The notes: a model not told the origin generated them from the sequence alone. A DNA stretch of 64,000 nt from Streptomyces thermodiastaticus (GCF_014656135.1 NZ_BNBV01000017.1:1-64000), one strand, 5' to 3'. Counted from the first letter of the stretch, positions 16,625 through 24,772 are shown. A program made the numbers and translations.

Positions 16625-18745
16625 GTGGTGAGCGACAACGATCACAGCCGGCTGGCCGCGGCGCTGCGACGCGCCGTGCAGGACCTGCACGCCAGCACCG
16701 GCATCGCCTACGTGCCCGCCGACGACGGGCGTCTGCTCACCGCGGTGACGATCGTGGGTCTGCCGGTCTCCCTCTACACCGCGCTGGAACGCATCCGCGT
16801 GGACCACGAGCGGTACACCCCGGCGATCGCGTACCGGACCGGACGGCAGATCATCGGCTCCAGCCCCGAAACCCTGTCGGCCCCCTCGGCCGCCGATGTG
16901 ACGATGCCCTTCCCGTACACGGTCGCCTCGACGCCGGCGCAGGCGTCCGGGCACATGGTGGGTGTGCTGACCCTGCTGTGGGTGCCGCCGCTGGGGCCCC
17001 GCCAGCTCCTCCCCGAGCACAAGAGCCGGTGCTGCGGATGGGCTCAGGAGATGGCGCAGGACCTGGACATCGCGCGGCAACGCTACGCCCGGGCTCGCCC
17101 GGCCTCGGTGCCGTGCTTCCTGCTCCCGGCGACCGGTGACGCCCTCGGCACCGATGTGTCGTTCCTGTACGACTTCCAGAAGACGGCGTCCGCGCTGACG
17201 CGGGCGGTGCGGCCGCAGGACGTCATCGAGACCGTGGTGCACCGCATCATGGCGCCCTTCGACGCCCAGAGCATGCTGGTCGGCGTCCTGGAGTACGGCC
17301 GGCAGCGCATCCTCGGATACACCGGGTACCCACCGGAGATCACACGTTCCGTCTCGGTGCCCACGCCGGCGGAGCCGCTGTTCCTGGAGAACGAGACCGA
17401 CCTGGCGGCGGCACACCTCGGAGCCCTCGGCGACGGCCTGCGGGCCTGCGCGCTGCTGCCGCTGATCAGCGAGCGCCGCACCACCGGCACGTTCGTCCTG
17501 GGATTCGACCACCCGCGCCGCTTCACCGCCGAGAACCGGGCGGTCCTGGTCTCCATGACCGGCCTGCTCGCCCAGTCCCTCGACCGCGCCCGGCACTTCG
17601 AGACCGAACACGGCGTGGTGCGCAGACTGCAGCAGGGGCTGCTGCCCCACATGCTTCCCCACCTCGAGGAACTGGACACCGCGGCCCGGTACGTGCCGGC
17701 GCCGGGAACCGATGTGGGCGGTGACTGGTACGACGTCCTCACCCTGCCCGACGGAAACGTGGGCCTGGTCATCGGCGACGTCGAGGGACACAGCCCGGCC
17801 GGCGCGGCGGTCATGGGACAGATCCGCAGCGTCGTGCGTGCCTACGCCACCGAAGGGCACGGACCCGCCGACGTGCTCGGCCGGACCAACCGGCTGCTGG
17901 CCGAACTGGGCACGGACCTGTTCGTCACCTGCACCTGCATCTGGCTCGACCGGGCCGCCGGCACCGCGGAGATCTCCCGTGCCGGCCATCCGAGCCCGCT
18001 GCTGCGCCTGCCCGACCGCACCATCGAGGTGGCGGCCCCGGAGCCGGGCCTGCCGCTCGGCGTGGTTCCGGACGCGGTGTACCACTCCGAGGAAGTGATC
18101 CTGCCTCCCGGCACCGTCCTCGCCCTCTACACCGACGGCCTGATCCACTCCCGCGACACCGATCTGGTCGCGGGGACCGAGGCCCTGTGCCGTCTGCTGG
18201 CCGAGGCCGACGAGCTGCGCCTGGAGGAGCTCGCCACCCGGCTGCTCGGCATCACGGGAGAGGGGGCGGGCCGGACGCGGGAGGACGACGCGGCCCTGCT
18301 GCTCGCCCGCTACGACGGGGCGCTGCCGGGCGCACACCGTCGCGTGAGCCGGATGTCCGTCCAGCGCCACGACCTGCAGGGCGTGCGGGAGGTGAGGGCC
18401 TTCCTGCACGAGAAGCTGCGTCTGTGGGGCTGGAGGGCCGTCTCCTACGAGGTGGAACTGCTGGCCACCGAGCTGGTCACCAACGCCCTGGTGCACGCCG
18501 ACAGCGACGTCGACGTCCGGCTGCGCGAATACCCCGACCGCATCCGTGTCGAAGTGCGCGACTGCGACCCCCGGCCGCCTCTGCCCGCTCCCATCACGGT
18601 CACCGAGCAGGGCGACATCGACGCGGAGCACGGCCGGGGACTGGTCATCGTGGAGGCGATGGCATCGGCCTGGGGCAACTCGCCCAGCGGCCGCGGCAAG
18701 TCGGTGTGGTTCGAGGTGACCGCCACGATCATGGACGGCCCGTAG
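16625..18745 (+). CDS. SpoIIE-type serine phosphatase with GAF and anti-sigma kinase domains
   Basis: A 706-residue signalling protein with four parts. Residues about 1-150 are a degenerate GAF-like sensor, and about 175-330 a second GAF-like domain (RPQDVIETVVHRIMAPF onwards). About 340-545 is the PP2C-type SpoIIE phosphatase, with GGDWYDV and VIGDVEGHS carrying metal-binding aspartates, ISRAGHPSPLL, and ALYTDGLIHSR. About 560-705 is an RsbW-like HATPase with LLATELVTNALVHAD (N box) and DAEHGRGLVIVEAMASAW (G boxes). Such fused proteins both phosphorylate and dephosphorylate anti-anti-sigma factors; Streptomyces has dozens. Start GTG 16625 (or 16628) after AGGAG. No partner sigma or antagonist gene is adjacent, so the target is unknown. 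Confidence 0.93.
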   Translation: MVSDNDHSRLAAALRRAVQDLHASTGIAYVPADDGRLLTAVTIVGLPVSLYTALERIRVDHERYTPAIAYRTGRQIIGSSPETLSAPSAADVTMPFPYTVASTPAQASGHMVGVLTLLWVPPLGPRQLLPEHKSRCCGWAQEMAQDLDIARQRYARARPASVPCFLLPATGDALGTDVSFLYDFQKTASALTRAVRPQDVIETVVHRIMAPFDAQSMLVGVLEYGRQRILGYTGYPPEITRSVSVPTPAEPLFLENETDLAAAHLGALGDGLRACALLPLISERRTTGTFVLGFDHPRRFTAENRAVLVSMTGLLAQSLDRARHFETEHGVVRRLQQGLLPHMLPHLEELDTAARYVPAPGTDVGGDWYDVLTLPDGNVGLVIGDVEGHSPAGAAVMGQIRSVVRAYATEGHGPADVLGRTNRLLAELGTDLFVTCTCIWLDRAAGTAEISRAGHPSPLLRLPDRTIEVAAPEPGLPLGVVPDAVYHSEEVILPPGTVLALYTDGLIHSRDTDLVAGTEALCRLLAEADELRLEELATRLLGITGEGAGRTREDDAALLLARYDGALPGAHRRVSRMSVQRHDLQGVREVRAFLHEKLRLWGWRAVSYEVELLATELVTNALVHADSDVDVRLREYPDRIRVEVRDCDPRPPLPAPITVTEQGDIDAEHGRGLVIVEAMASAWGNSPSGRGKSVWFEVTATIMDGP

Positions 18746-18802
18746 GCACCGGGCGAACGCACGGCCCGCCCGGCGCGGCGGCGTGAACCGGTCACCCTCG
18801 GT

Positions 18803-18903
18803 GTCCGGAGCATCCCCGCTGTCCGGAGCATCCCGCTGTCCGGGCGCCCCCGTGTCCGGGCGCCTTCGCTGTCCGGCGTTTTCGGTGTCCGGGGTGCTGG
18901 GCG
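18803..18903. repeat. Degenerate 16-18-bp tandem repeat, six copies
   Basis: GTCCGG recurs at 18803, 18821, 18838, 18854, 18871 and 18887, each followed by a related 10-12-base tail. It lies in the non-coding gap after the phosphatase stop. No coding use is apparent. Confidence 0.75.
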
Positions 18904-19053
18904 GCCCGACCCGGACCGGACCGAGCCGGCCCGCGCCGAGCCGGACCCCGGTGCCGGCCGGCTCCGCGGACGGAAATGACGTCGGACAATGGACACACGT
19001 ACGCACGTCCGGCGAAAGCCTGCAGCCTTCTGACCGCTGTGGAGGGACACGCG

Positions 19054-19329
19054 ATGAGCCCGATCCACCACTTCCACCTGGACGTCAGGGGGCACTCGGT
19101 CACGGTCAACCTCGACTGCGGCCGGCGCGGGACGGCCGAGCTGCTCATCGACGGCAAGGAGACCGGTCGCGCAGAGGTCCACGGCACCCGCGCCCTGCTG
19201 CTCAGAGGCGAGCTGCCCACCGACCCTCCGGTGCCGGTCAGGGTGGACATCACTCTCGGACCCGGTGCGCCCCGCTGCGTCGCCTTCGTCGACGGCAGCC
19301 CGACGCTGATGCCGGCCCGCCCCTTCTGA
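19054..19329 (+). CDS. Conserved hypothetical small protein
   Basis: A 91-residue protein beginning SPIHHFHLDVRGHSVTVNLDCG. It is rich in beta-strand-forming stretches (TAELLIDGKETGRAEVHG, VPVRVDITLGPGAPRCVAF) and ends PARPF. There is no signal peptide or membrane helix. GGAGGG at 19041-19046 with correct spacing supports the ATG at 19054; the frame upstream to 18976 lacks such a site. I do not recognise a family. It lies between the phosphatase gene and the converging hydrolase gene, with only 30 bases to the latter's stop. Confidence 0.65.
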   Translation: MSPIHHFHLDVRGHSVTVNLDCGRRGTAELLIDGKETGRAEVHGTRALLLRGELPTDPPVPVRVDITLGPGAPRCVAFVDGSPTLMPARPF

Positions 19330-19359
19330 CCCCGGGCACCGCCGCCCGGCCGCACCCGA

Positions 19360-20172
19360 TCACGCCGAGGCCCCGGTGACCTCGTCGAGGAAGTCACGGA
19401 TCACCCGGCTCAGCAGGCCGGGGCGTTCCAGATGCAGGTCGTGTCCGGCACCGGGAACGCTCACGCCCCGCAGCCCGGGCTGCCGGACGAACATCTCGTC
19501 GGCCTCCCGCGGCTCGATGATGCTGCGCTGTGCCCAGACGGCCAGCGTGGGGCAGCTGATGCTGCTCCACTCCTCCCAGGAGGAACGCCGGGCGTTCTCG
19601 GCCAGGGACGCCACCATGACGTCCCGGTCGAAGCGCGGCCACCATCCGTCGTCCCGCTGTTCCAGCCCGGCCGCCCAGCCCTCACCGACGGCCCCGCCGC
19701 CGAAGAACCCGGCCGCGGCACCGCGCGACGGGAAGGGCACCGGCCAGGTGTCCAGCCAGCCACCGATGCGGGACGGGACGTCGGGATCGGGACCGCCGGG
19801 CCCCGCCTCCACGCACACCAGCGCACGGGCCAGGCCCGGGTGGGCGGCGGTGGTGAGCAGGGCGGTGTGCCCGCCCAGGGACTGGCCGACGAGCACGGGC
19901 CGGTGCAGGCCGAGCCGTCCGGCCACGGTGACGACATCGGCGACGTAGGCGGCGCGGCTCACGTCGCCTGGGTGGCGTTCGCTGTCGCCGTGACCGCGCT
20001 GGTCGACGGCGACCACGTGATACCAGGGGCTCAGGGCGCGGGCGATCCCGTCCCACTCGCCCGCGTGCCCGGCCAGCCCGTGGAGCAGGAGAACATCGGG
20101 TCCCTGACCCGGCCAGTCACGGCAGACGAGGCGTATGCCGTCGCGTTCCACGGTGCGCTGCGTCCAGGCCAT
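19360..20172 (-). CDS. Alpha/beta-fold hydrolase
   Basis: A 270-residue protein with the classical fold: oxyanion-hole HGLAGHAGEWD (about residue 33), DQRGHGDSERHPG, nucleophile elbow VGQSLGGHTAL with serine, and the catalytic histidine in VPGAGHDLHLERPG near the end. A short cap with GWAAGLEQRDDGWWPRFD lies between. Such enzymes hydrolyse esters, epoxides, haloalkanes or C-C bonds; the substrate cannot be inferred. The frame is open to 20298, but MAWTQRTVERDG at 20172 with AGGAG about ten bases upstream matches family starts. It is followed by the hypothetical gene tail to tail. Confidence 0.85.
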   Translation of the reverse strand: MAWTQRTVERDGIRLVCRDWPGQGPDVLLLHGLAGHAGEWDGIARALSPWYHVVAVDQRGHGDSERHPGDVSRAAYVADVVTVAGRLGLHRPVLVGQSLGGHTALLTTAAHPGLARALVCVEAGPGGPDPDVPSRIGGWLDTWPVPFPSRGAAAGFFGGGAVGEGWAAGLEQRDDGWWPRFDRDVMVASLAENARRSSWEEWSSISCPTLAVWAQRSIIEPREADEMFVRQPGLRGVSVPGAGHDLHLERPGLLSRVIRDFLDEVTGASA

Positions 20173-20289
20173 CGCGTGTCCACTCCTGTGCTCGGTCGGC
20201 TCGTCGAAGCCGCGAGGCTGCCTGGACATGATGACGGCCGGCGGGTGCCCGGTGGGCCGAGACGACGAGCCGGGCGGCCGGGCACGCGT

Positions 20290-20326
20290 CACGGCCACCC
20301 GGCTCGCGGCGATCCGGGTGGCCGTG
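20290..20326. terminator. Hairpin downstream of the zinc-free ribosomal protein operon
   Basis: CACGGCCACCCGG (20290-20302) pairs with CCGGGTGGCCGTG (20314-20326). It lies 61 bases past the S18 stop and is a plausible end of that transcript. The sequence GGCTCGCGGCGATCCG is also repeated directly here. Confidence 0.5.
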
Positions 20327-20386
20327 AGCCGGGTGCCGGGCTCGCGGCGATCCGCCGGCCTCCGCGCCGGGGCGCGGCCGGTCCGG

Positions 20387-20629
20387 TCACCGGGTGGGCG
20401 GGGGCAGCAGCGCCATCTCCCGGGCGTTCTTGACGGCCTGTGCCATGCGGCGCTGCTGTTGGCGCGTCAGGCCGGTCACCCGGCGGCTGCGGATCTTCCC
20501 GCGGTCGGAGATGAACTTCCGCAGCAGATCGGTGTCCTTGTAATCGATGTAGGTGATGCCGGCCGCGTCCAGCGGATTGACCCGCCGGCGCTTGGCGGCC
20601 TTGCGCCGGGCGGCGGTGGAGGGAGACAT
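20387..20629 (-). CDS. rpsR: 30S ribosomal protein S18, zinc-independent paralogue
   Basis: The 80-residue protein is a complete bacterial S18: RRKAAKRRRVNPLDAAGITYIDYKDTDLLRKFISDRGKI (in part) and RRVTGLTRQQQRRMAQAVKNAREMALLP. No cysteines are present, so it cannot bind zinc. Streptomyces keeps such copies next to other cysteine-free ribosomal proteins and expresses them when zinc is short. It is the last gene of the leftward zinc-starvation operon, 71 bases after the CobW-like gene. The start is the ATG at 20629; the long open frame upstream is the shadow of the CobW-like gene. Confidence 0.95.
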   Translation of the reverse strand: MSPSTAARRKAAKRRRVNPLDAAGITYIDYKDTDLLRKFISDRGKIRSRRVTGLTRQQQRRMAQAVKNAREMALLPPPTR

Positions 20630-20653
20630 GATGAGCCGGTCCTCTCTGTCAGG

Positions 20654-20705
20654 TGACGTCTTCGGCATATGACGGGTTTTCGTCGGGTGACGGGTCTTCG
20701 TCAGG
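20654..20705. repeat. Short tandem repeat between CobW-like gene and rpsR
   Basis: TGACGGGTTTTCGTCGGG (20670-20687) and TGACGGGTCTTCGTCAGG (20688-20705) are near-identical, with a third diverged copy from 20654. The last copy overlaps the end of the CobW-like gene. Confidence 0.6.
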
Positions 20706-21855
20706 CGGCGAAGTCGAGCAGGTCGTCGAAGGCGTGGGGGAGGTCCTGCCAGCGGTCCCGTCCCCCGGCGTACTCCTCGTCGGTGAGCAGGCAGGAGTCG
20801 AGCAGGTGCAGAAGGCCGTCCCGGTCCAGGCCCGGCGAGGTGAAGGTGAGGTACTGGCAGCGGTCGCCGTGCTCGGGGTGCCAGTCCAGGGACGCGGCGA
20901 GCCGGCGCTCGGCGGGCACCAGGTCCCAGGCGGCGTCGGGCAGGGCGGCCAGCCAGGGACCGGCCGACTCCAGGCACAGCGCGCCGCCCGCCGCGTCCCA
21001 GGACAGCAGGGCGTCCGGGCGGTCCGCCAGCCAGAAGCGGCCACGGCTGCGGGCGGCGGCACACGCCAGATCCTCCAGCGCCGCGTACAGGCGCTGCGGG
21101 TGCAGGGGGCGGTCGCGCCGCCAGACGACGGTGCTCACACCGTGCGCGTCGCACTCCTGGGGCAGCAGCGCGCACGCCGGATGCACCCGGGCGGCGGCCG
21201 TGGCCACGTCGAACCCGGCCAGCAGCGCGGGCCCCAGCAGGCCGCTGCCCACGCGCACCGTGTCGGCGCCCGGCGTGAGCTGGGCGAGCAGCTCGTGATC
21301 GCTGTCCGCGGTCTCGCCGGCCTCGGCGAGAGCGAGCACTGTGGGGTACTCCAGCTGCCGGGCGAAGGTGTCGGACACCGTCCGCTGATCGGTCGGGGCG
21401 GCGGCCAGCCCGGCGTCCGCGAGGTCGTCGCCGTTGGACAGACACGGCAGCACCAGGGCCGGGTCGACGGCGGTGGCGACCCCGGTGAGCCGTAGCGGCG
21501 CGCCCGCCCCGGCGACGACCGAGGCCATGGCCTGGGGTTCGACGGAGTCCCACAGTTCGACGACGGCCAGCCGGTGCCGGCCGGCCTCGGCGAGCCGTAC
21601 CAACTCAGGGACCAGATCCTCGCGCAGCGCACAGCACGCGCAGTCGTTGACCAGGGGCGCGGAGCCGCTGTCCAGCAGTCCTCCGGCGTCCCGGACCGTC
21701 CGGCGCACCATGCCGTCGGCGGCGTGCGCCAGATCGTGGTGCAGGGCCACCGAGCCGGGGACCGTGCGCAGGATCTCCTCGACCGCGGCCCGGCGTGCGT
21801 CGGCGTGCAGACCGGCGACGAGCGCGACCGGCAGCCGCGTGTGCTCGCCGCTCAC
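20701..21855 (-). CDS. CobW/COG0523-like protein with degenerate nucleotide-binding motifs
   Basis: A 384-residue CobW-family protein. The metal site CACC (C72, C74, C75) in NDCACCALREDLVPEL is kept, as is the C-terminal CobW domain with GRFWLADRPDALLSWD and QYLTFTSPG. However, the expected P-loop GxxGxGK(S/T) is replaced by GLHADARRA (residues 15-23), and the usual ESTGISEP is ELWDSVEPQ, so GTP hydrolysis is doubtful. CobW proteins of this type are zinc chaperones made during zinc starvation. The GTG start at 21855 overlaps the L31 stop by four bases (GTGA), so translation is coupled. The context with zinc-free ribosomal proteins supports a zinc role. Confidence 0.88.
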   Translation of the reverse strand: MSGEHTRLPVALVAGLHADARRAAVEEILRTVPGSVALHHDLAHAADGMVRRTVRDAGGLLDSGSAPLVNDCACCALREDLVPELVRLAEAGRHRLAVVELWDSVEPQAMASVVAGAGAPLRLTGVATAVDPALVLPCLSNGDDLADAGLAAAPTDQRTVSDTFARQLEYPTVLALAEAGETADSDHELLAQLTPGADTVRVGSGLLGPALLAGFDVATAAARVHPACALLPQECDAHGVSTVVWRRDRPLHPQRLYAALEDLACAAARSRGRFWLADRPDALLSWDAAGGALCLESAGPWLAALPDAAWDLVPAERRLAASLDWHPEHGDRCQYLTFTSPGLDRDGLLHLLDSCLLTDEEYAGGRDRWQDLPHAFDDLLDFAA

Positions 21856-22109
21856 CGCCCGCTCCGTCCGCGGCCGTAGCGCCTGGCGAAGCGCTCGACG
21901 CGTCCGGCGGTGTCCACGACCCGCCGGGTGCCGGTGTAGAAGGGGTGGCTCGCCGAGGAGATCTCGACGTCGATGACAGGGTAGGTGCGGCCGTCCTTCC
22001 ATTCGACGGTCTTGTCGCTGGTGGCGGTCGAACGGGTCAGGAAGGCGAAACCGGCGGCCCGGTCACGGAAGACGACGGGCCGGTACGCGGGGTGGATACC
22101 GGGCTTCAC
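21852..22109 (-). CDS. rpmE2: 50S ribosomal protein L31, type B
   Basis: An 85-residue L31 of the long, cysteine-free type B: IHPAYRPVVFRDRAAGFAFLTRST, VEWKDGRTYPVIDVEISSASHPFYTGTRR, VERFARRYG. Type B L31 replaces the zinc-binding form when zinc is limiting, freeing zinc from ribosomes. The start is GTG at 22109, five bases after the L33 stop, and the stop overlaps the CobW-like start. It is the second gene of the leftward arm of the Zur-type divergent unit. Confidence 0.96.
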   Translation of the reverse strand: MKPGIHPAYRPVVFRDRAAGFAFLTRSTATSDKTVEWKDGRTYPVIDVEISSASHPFYTGTRRVVDTAGRVERFARRYGRGRSGR

Positions 22110-22114
22110 GGATC

Positions 22115-22279
22115 TCAGCGCTCCTCACGGAAGTCGACGTGGCGTCGGACGACCGGGTCGTACTTGCGCAGCGTCAGCCGGTCCGGGTCGTTACGACGGT
22201 TCTTGCGGGTCACGTAGGTGTAGCCGGTGCCTGCGGTGGACCGCAGCCTGACGACCGGCCGGAGTTGGTCACGGGCCAT
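22115..22279 (-). CDS. rpmG: 50S ribosomal protein L33, zinc-independent
   Basis: A 54-residue L33: VRLRSTAGTGYTYVTRKNRRNDPDRLTLRKYDPVVRRHVDF (in part). The CxxC pairs of the zinc form are absent. It is the first gene of the leftward operon L33-L31-CobW-S18 and starts 20 bases from the Zur-like box at 22299-22313. The ATG at 22279 is chosen because L33 proteins start MAxxxxRPVV; the longer frame upstream is not coding. Confidence 0.95.
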   Translation of the reverse strand: MARDQLRPVVRLRSTAGTGYTYVTRKNRRNDPDRLTLRKYDPVVRRHVDFREER

Positions 22280-22298
22280 GCCAGGAACCATACAGGAT

Positions 22299-22313
22299 TG
22301 ATTTTCATTTTCA
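22299..22313. promoter_or_regulatory. Zur-box-like site in the divergent promoter
   Basis: TGATTTTCATTTTCA has the 7-1-7 shape of the actinobacterial Zur box (TGAAAATGATTTTCA): the right arm is identical, the left arm keeps only TGA and the last T. It is an AT-rich island between divergent zinc-free ribosomal protein genes, which are known Zur targets in Streptomyces. Confidence 0.7.
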
Positions 22314-22352
22314 TCTAGGGCTAGGGTGCGGGCACTCGACTCGAGGAGGAAC

Positions 22353-22589
22353 ATGTCCGCCCACTGCCAACTCACCGGCCGCAGCCCGGGCTTCGGGCAC
22401 CGCGTCTCGCACTCCCACCGGCGCGGCAAGCGGCGCTTCGACCCCAACGTCCAGCGCAGGCGCTACTGGCTGCCGAGCGAAGGCCGCTCCGTGCGGCTGA
22501 CCCTCTCGGCCAAGGGCATCAAGACCGTGGACGCAATCGGCATCGAGGCCGCGGTGGCCCGCATCCGCGCCCGAGGAGAGAGGATCTGA
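22353..22589 (+). CDS. rpmB: 50S ribosomal protein L28, zinc-independent
   Basis: A 78-residue L28: CQLTGRSPGFGHRVSHSHRRGKRRFDPNVQRRRYW (in part), RSVRLTLSAKGIKTVDAIGIEAAVARIRA. Only one cysteine is present, so the zinc site of the other form is missing. The ATG at 22353 follows GAGGAGGAAC. It heads the rightward arm of the zinc-starvation unit, and its stop overlaps the S14 start (TGATG). Confidence 0.95.
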   Translation: MSAHCQLTGRSPGFGHRVSHSHRRGKRRFDPNVQRRRYWLPSEGRSVRLTLSAKGIKTVDAIGIEAAVARIRARGERI

Positions 22590-22894
22590 TGGCGAAGAAA
22601 AGCAAGATCGCGAAGAACGAGCAGCGACGCCGCATCGTGGCCCGCTACGCCGCGCGCCGGGCCGAGCTGAAGGCGGTCATCGCCTCGCCCCGTGCCTCCG
22701 CGGAGGAACGCGCCGCGGCCCAGCGGGAACTGCGCAGGCAGCCCCGCGACGCCAGCGCCACCCGGGTGCGCAACCGCGACGCCGTGGACGGCCGCCCCCG
22801 AGGTCATCTGCGGGCGTTCGGCCTCTCCCGCATCCGCGTGCGGGAGATGGCGCACGCGGGCCAACTCCCCGGGGTCACCAGGAGCAGCTGGTGA
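22589..22894 (+). CDS. rpsN: 30S ribosomal protein S14, zinc-independent
   Basis: A 101-residue S14 of the long, zinc-free type: MAKKSKIAKNEQRRRIVARYAARRAELK (in part), RDASATRVRNRDAVDGRPRGHLRAFGLSRIRVREMAHAGQLPGVTRSSW (in part). The CxxC zinc motifs of the short form are absent. It overlaps L28 by one base, so the two are co-translated. It ends 72 bases before the stop of the converging sirtuin gene. Confidence 0.96.
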   Translation: MAKKSKIAKNEQRRRIVARYAARRAELKAVIASPRASAEERAAAQRELRRQPRDASATRVRNRDAVDGRPRGHLRAFGLSRIRVREMAHAGQLPGVTRSSW

Positions 22895-22966
22895 CCCGCC
22901 GCCCGCGCACGGCGTGCCGGGGTGCGGAACGCGGGCCGGCCTGCGCGGGACGCGGGCCGGGGAGGG

Positions 22967-24028
22967 TCACCCCGCCGGTGTCCCGCGGCCCTGGGCCGGC
23001 ACCCCGGCCGCCTGGTGGGGCAGGGTCTCGTGCCCGGGGATGCCCAGCAGTCCGGCCACGGCGGTCAGGGCCGTGCCCAGGGGCAGCGCGATCCGCGCGG
23101 CGGCGTAGCGGTCGCCCCGGGTGACGTCCCGGTTGACGATGAGCACCTGCTTGCCCTCCTGGGCGGCCTGGCGGACGAACCGCAGGCCGGACATCACGGT
23201 CAGCGAGGAGCCGAGGACCAGCAGCGAGGCCGCCTCGCGGACCAGCGCACGGCAGCGCTCGACCCGGTGCTGCGGAACGGCCTCCCCGAAGAACACCACG
23301 TCGGGTTTGAGGACTCCCCCGCACCGGGCGCAGGGCACCACCCGGAAGTCGCCGACCTGGTCGTCGGTGAGGTCGGCGTCGCCGTCCGGGTTGATGCCGG
23401 CGGCCACCGGAGAAAAGCCCGTGTTGGCCTCCTCCAGCCGCCGGGCCAGCTCGCCGCGGGAGCCGACCGCACCGCAGGACAGGCACACCACGCGCGCCAG
23501 GCTGCCGTGCAGCTCCACCACGCTGCGGCTGCCGGCGGCCTGGTGCAGGCCGTCGACGTTCTGCGTGATCAGTCCCGACAGAAGGCCGTGCCGCTCGAAC
23601 GCGGCCACGGCCCGGTGCCCGGCGTTGGGACGGGCACGGCCGAAGGTGCGCCACCCCAGGTGGCTGCGCGCCCAGTAGCGGCGTCGGGCCTGCGGGTCCG
23701 CGACGAACTCCTGGTAGGTCATCGGGGTGTGCCGGCTCAGGGTCCCGCCCTCGCCCCGGTAGTCGGGGATGCCGGACTCGGTGGACATGCCGGCCCCGCT
23801 GAGCACGAGCACGCCGCCGGCGCGCAGTGCCTCGACGACCGGTCGCAGATCCGTGGTGCCCGGAGGCAGGTCCTCGTCTGGGATCCAGCTCAGGGTGGGC
23901 CGCATACGCATGCCGCCAGGGTACGGAACGGGCCGTGGCCGGTGGTCGCCCGCGTCGTCGATCAGGCCGGCCGCGGTCCGTGCCGGGTGCACCGGCTGTG
24001 TCTCTCGCGCCGCGCCCGCCCGCGTCAT
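22967..24028 (-). CDS. Sir2-family NAD-dependent protein deacylase
   Basis: A sirtuin with all main motifs: GAGMSTESGIPDYRG for NAD, TQNVDGLHQAAG, the catalytic histidine in VELHGS, a zinc ribbon with CLSC and CARC, and GSSLTV. It removes acyl groups from lysines such as those on acetyl-CoA synthetase, using NAD. Two starts are possible. ATG at 23911 gives the usual sirtuin length but has no ribosome site. ATG at 24028 overlaps the stop of the upstream gene (ATGA), has GGAGGAGG seven bases before it, and adds a 39-residue N-terminal extension. I prefer 24028 because translational coupling is evident. Confidence 0.88.
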   Translation of the reverse strand: MTRAGAARETQPVHPARTAAGLIDDAGDHRPRPVPYPGGMRMRPTLSWIPDEDLPPGTTDLRPVVEALRAGGVLVLSGAGMSTESGIPDYRGEGGTLSRHTPMTYQEFVADPQARRRYWARSHLGWRTFGRARPNAGHRAVAAFERHGLLSGLITQNVDGLHQAAGSRSVVELHGSLARVVCLSCGAVGSRGELARRLEEANTGFSPVAAGINPDGDADLTDDQVGDFRVVPCARCGGVLKPDVVFFGEAVPQHRVERCRALVREAASLLVLGSSLTVMSGLRFVRQAAQEGKQVLIVNRDVTRGDRYAAARIALPLGTALTAVAGLLGIPGHETLPHQAAGVPAQGRGTPAG

Positions 24029-24567
24029 GCGTGGTCCTCCTCCGACCGGGACAGCGCATCGGCGATCATGCGGGTGGCGAAGGCATGGTCGTCGGTGATG
24101 CGGTTGATGTGCTCCGCGAGCAGGAAGGCAGTGGCCTCCAGGGCGGTCAGCTCCTCGTCGGTCCAGTCCCCGTACTGATGGCGCCACAGGCTCGGGCTCA
24201 GGCCCGTCCCCGCGGCCACGACCAGACCCGCCATGGTGGGGATGACCTCGGGCCGCACGCTCTTGGGCATCATGCGCATCGTCGCCACGAGGTTGGGCAC
24301 CACACCCGCGATGACGTCCTCGTCGTGGTCCTCGTAGGCCATCCGCAGCCACTGCATGAACATGAAGATGAGGGTGCAGACGCCGTCCAGTACGCCGTCG
24401 ACCCCCTCGGGCCCCAGGGACGCGGCGAACTGGCCGACCAGCTTTTGCTGCACGGGATCGGCCTGCGTTCTGCCGTCGCGCACGGCCGTGAGCCGGGAGT
24501 CGATCAACAGCAGGGCCGCGCCCACATCACCGGCGGGGGCGTATTCGGGATCACAGGGCGACGACAA
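24025..24567 (-). CDS. Conserved hypothetical protein coupled to the sirtuin gene
   Basis: A predominantly helical cytoplasmic protein of about 180 residues that I do not recognise. It has no signal peptide or membrane helix; GVCTLIFMFMQWLRMAYEDHDED and FLLAEHINRITDDHAFATRMIADAL are its most striking stretches (given in part). The TTG start at 24567 is chosen because GGGAGG lies six bases before it; the open frame further upstream to 24834 is proline/arginine-rich and improbable. Its stop overlaps the sirtuin start (ATGA), so the two proteins are probably made together and may work together. Confidence 0.65.
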   Translation of the reverse strand: MSSPCDPEYAPAGDVGAALLLIDSRLTAVRDGRTQADPVQQKLVGQFAASLGPEGVDGVLDGVCTLIFMFMQWLRMAYEDHDEDVIAGVVPNLVATMRMMPKSVRPEVIPTMAGLVVAAGTGLSPSLWRHQYGDWTDEELTALEATAFLLAEHINRITDDHAFATRMIADALSRSEEDHA

Positions 24568-24772
24568 CAGGTTCCTCCCTCGTGCGACCGCGGTGGGCAG
24601 CACCGTGTGCTCCGTACCGTAGACCGGCAAGCCGCCGGCGGTCCGGTGAATCGGGAGAAGAACGGACGGCGGTGTGAAGCGCCGCCGGCCCCGGGACCAC
24701 CGGTACGGCCCGCGGACCTGAGCCGCTCCGCACCCGGACCCGGACGACGGCGGGGGAAGGTGCCGGGGGAGC

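Noticed and set aside
16625..18745. A histidine kinase
   Set aside because: The HATPase domain lacks the phospho-accepting histidine helix and follows a SpoIIE phosphatase, as in anti-sigma-type regulators.
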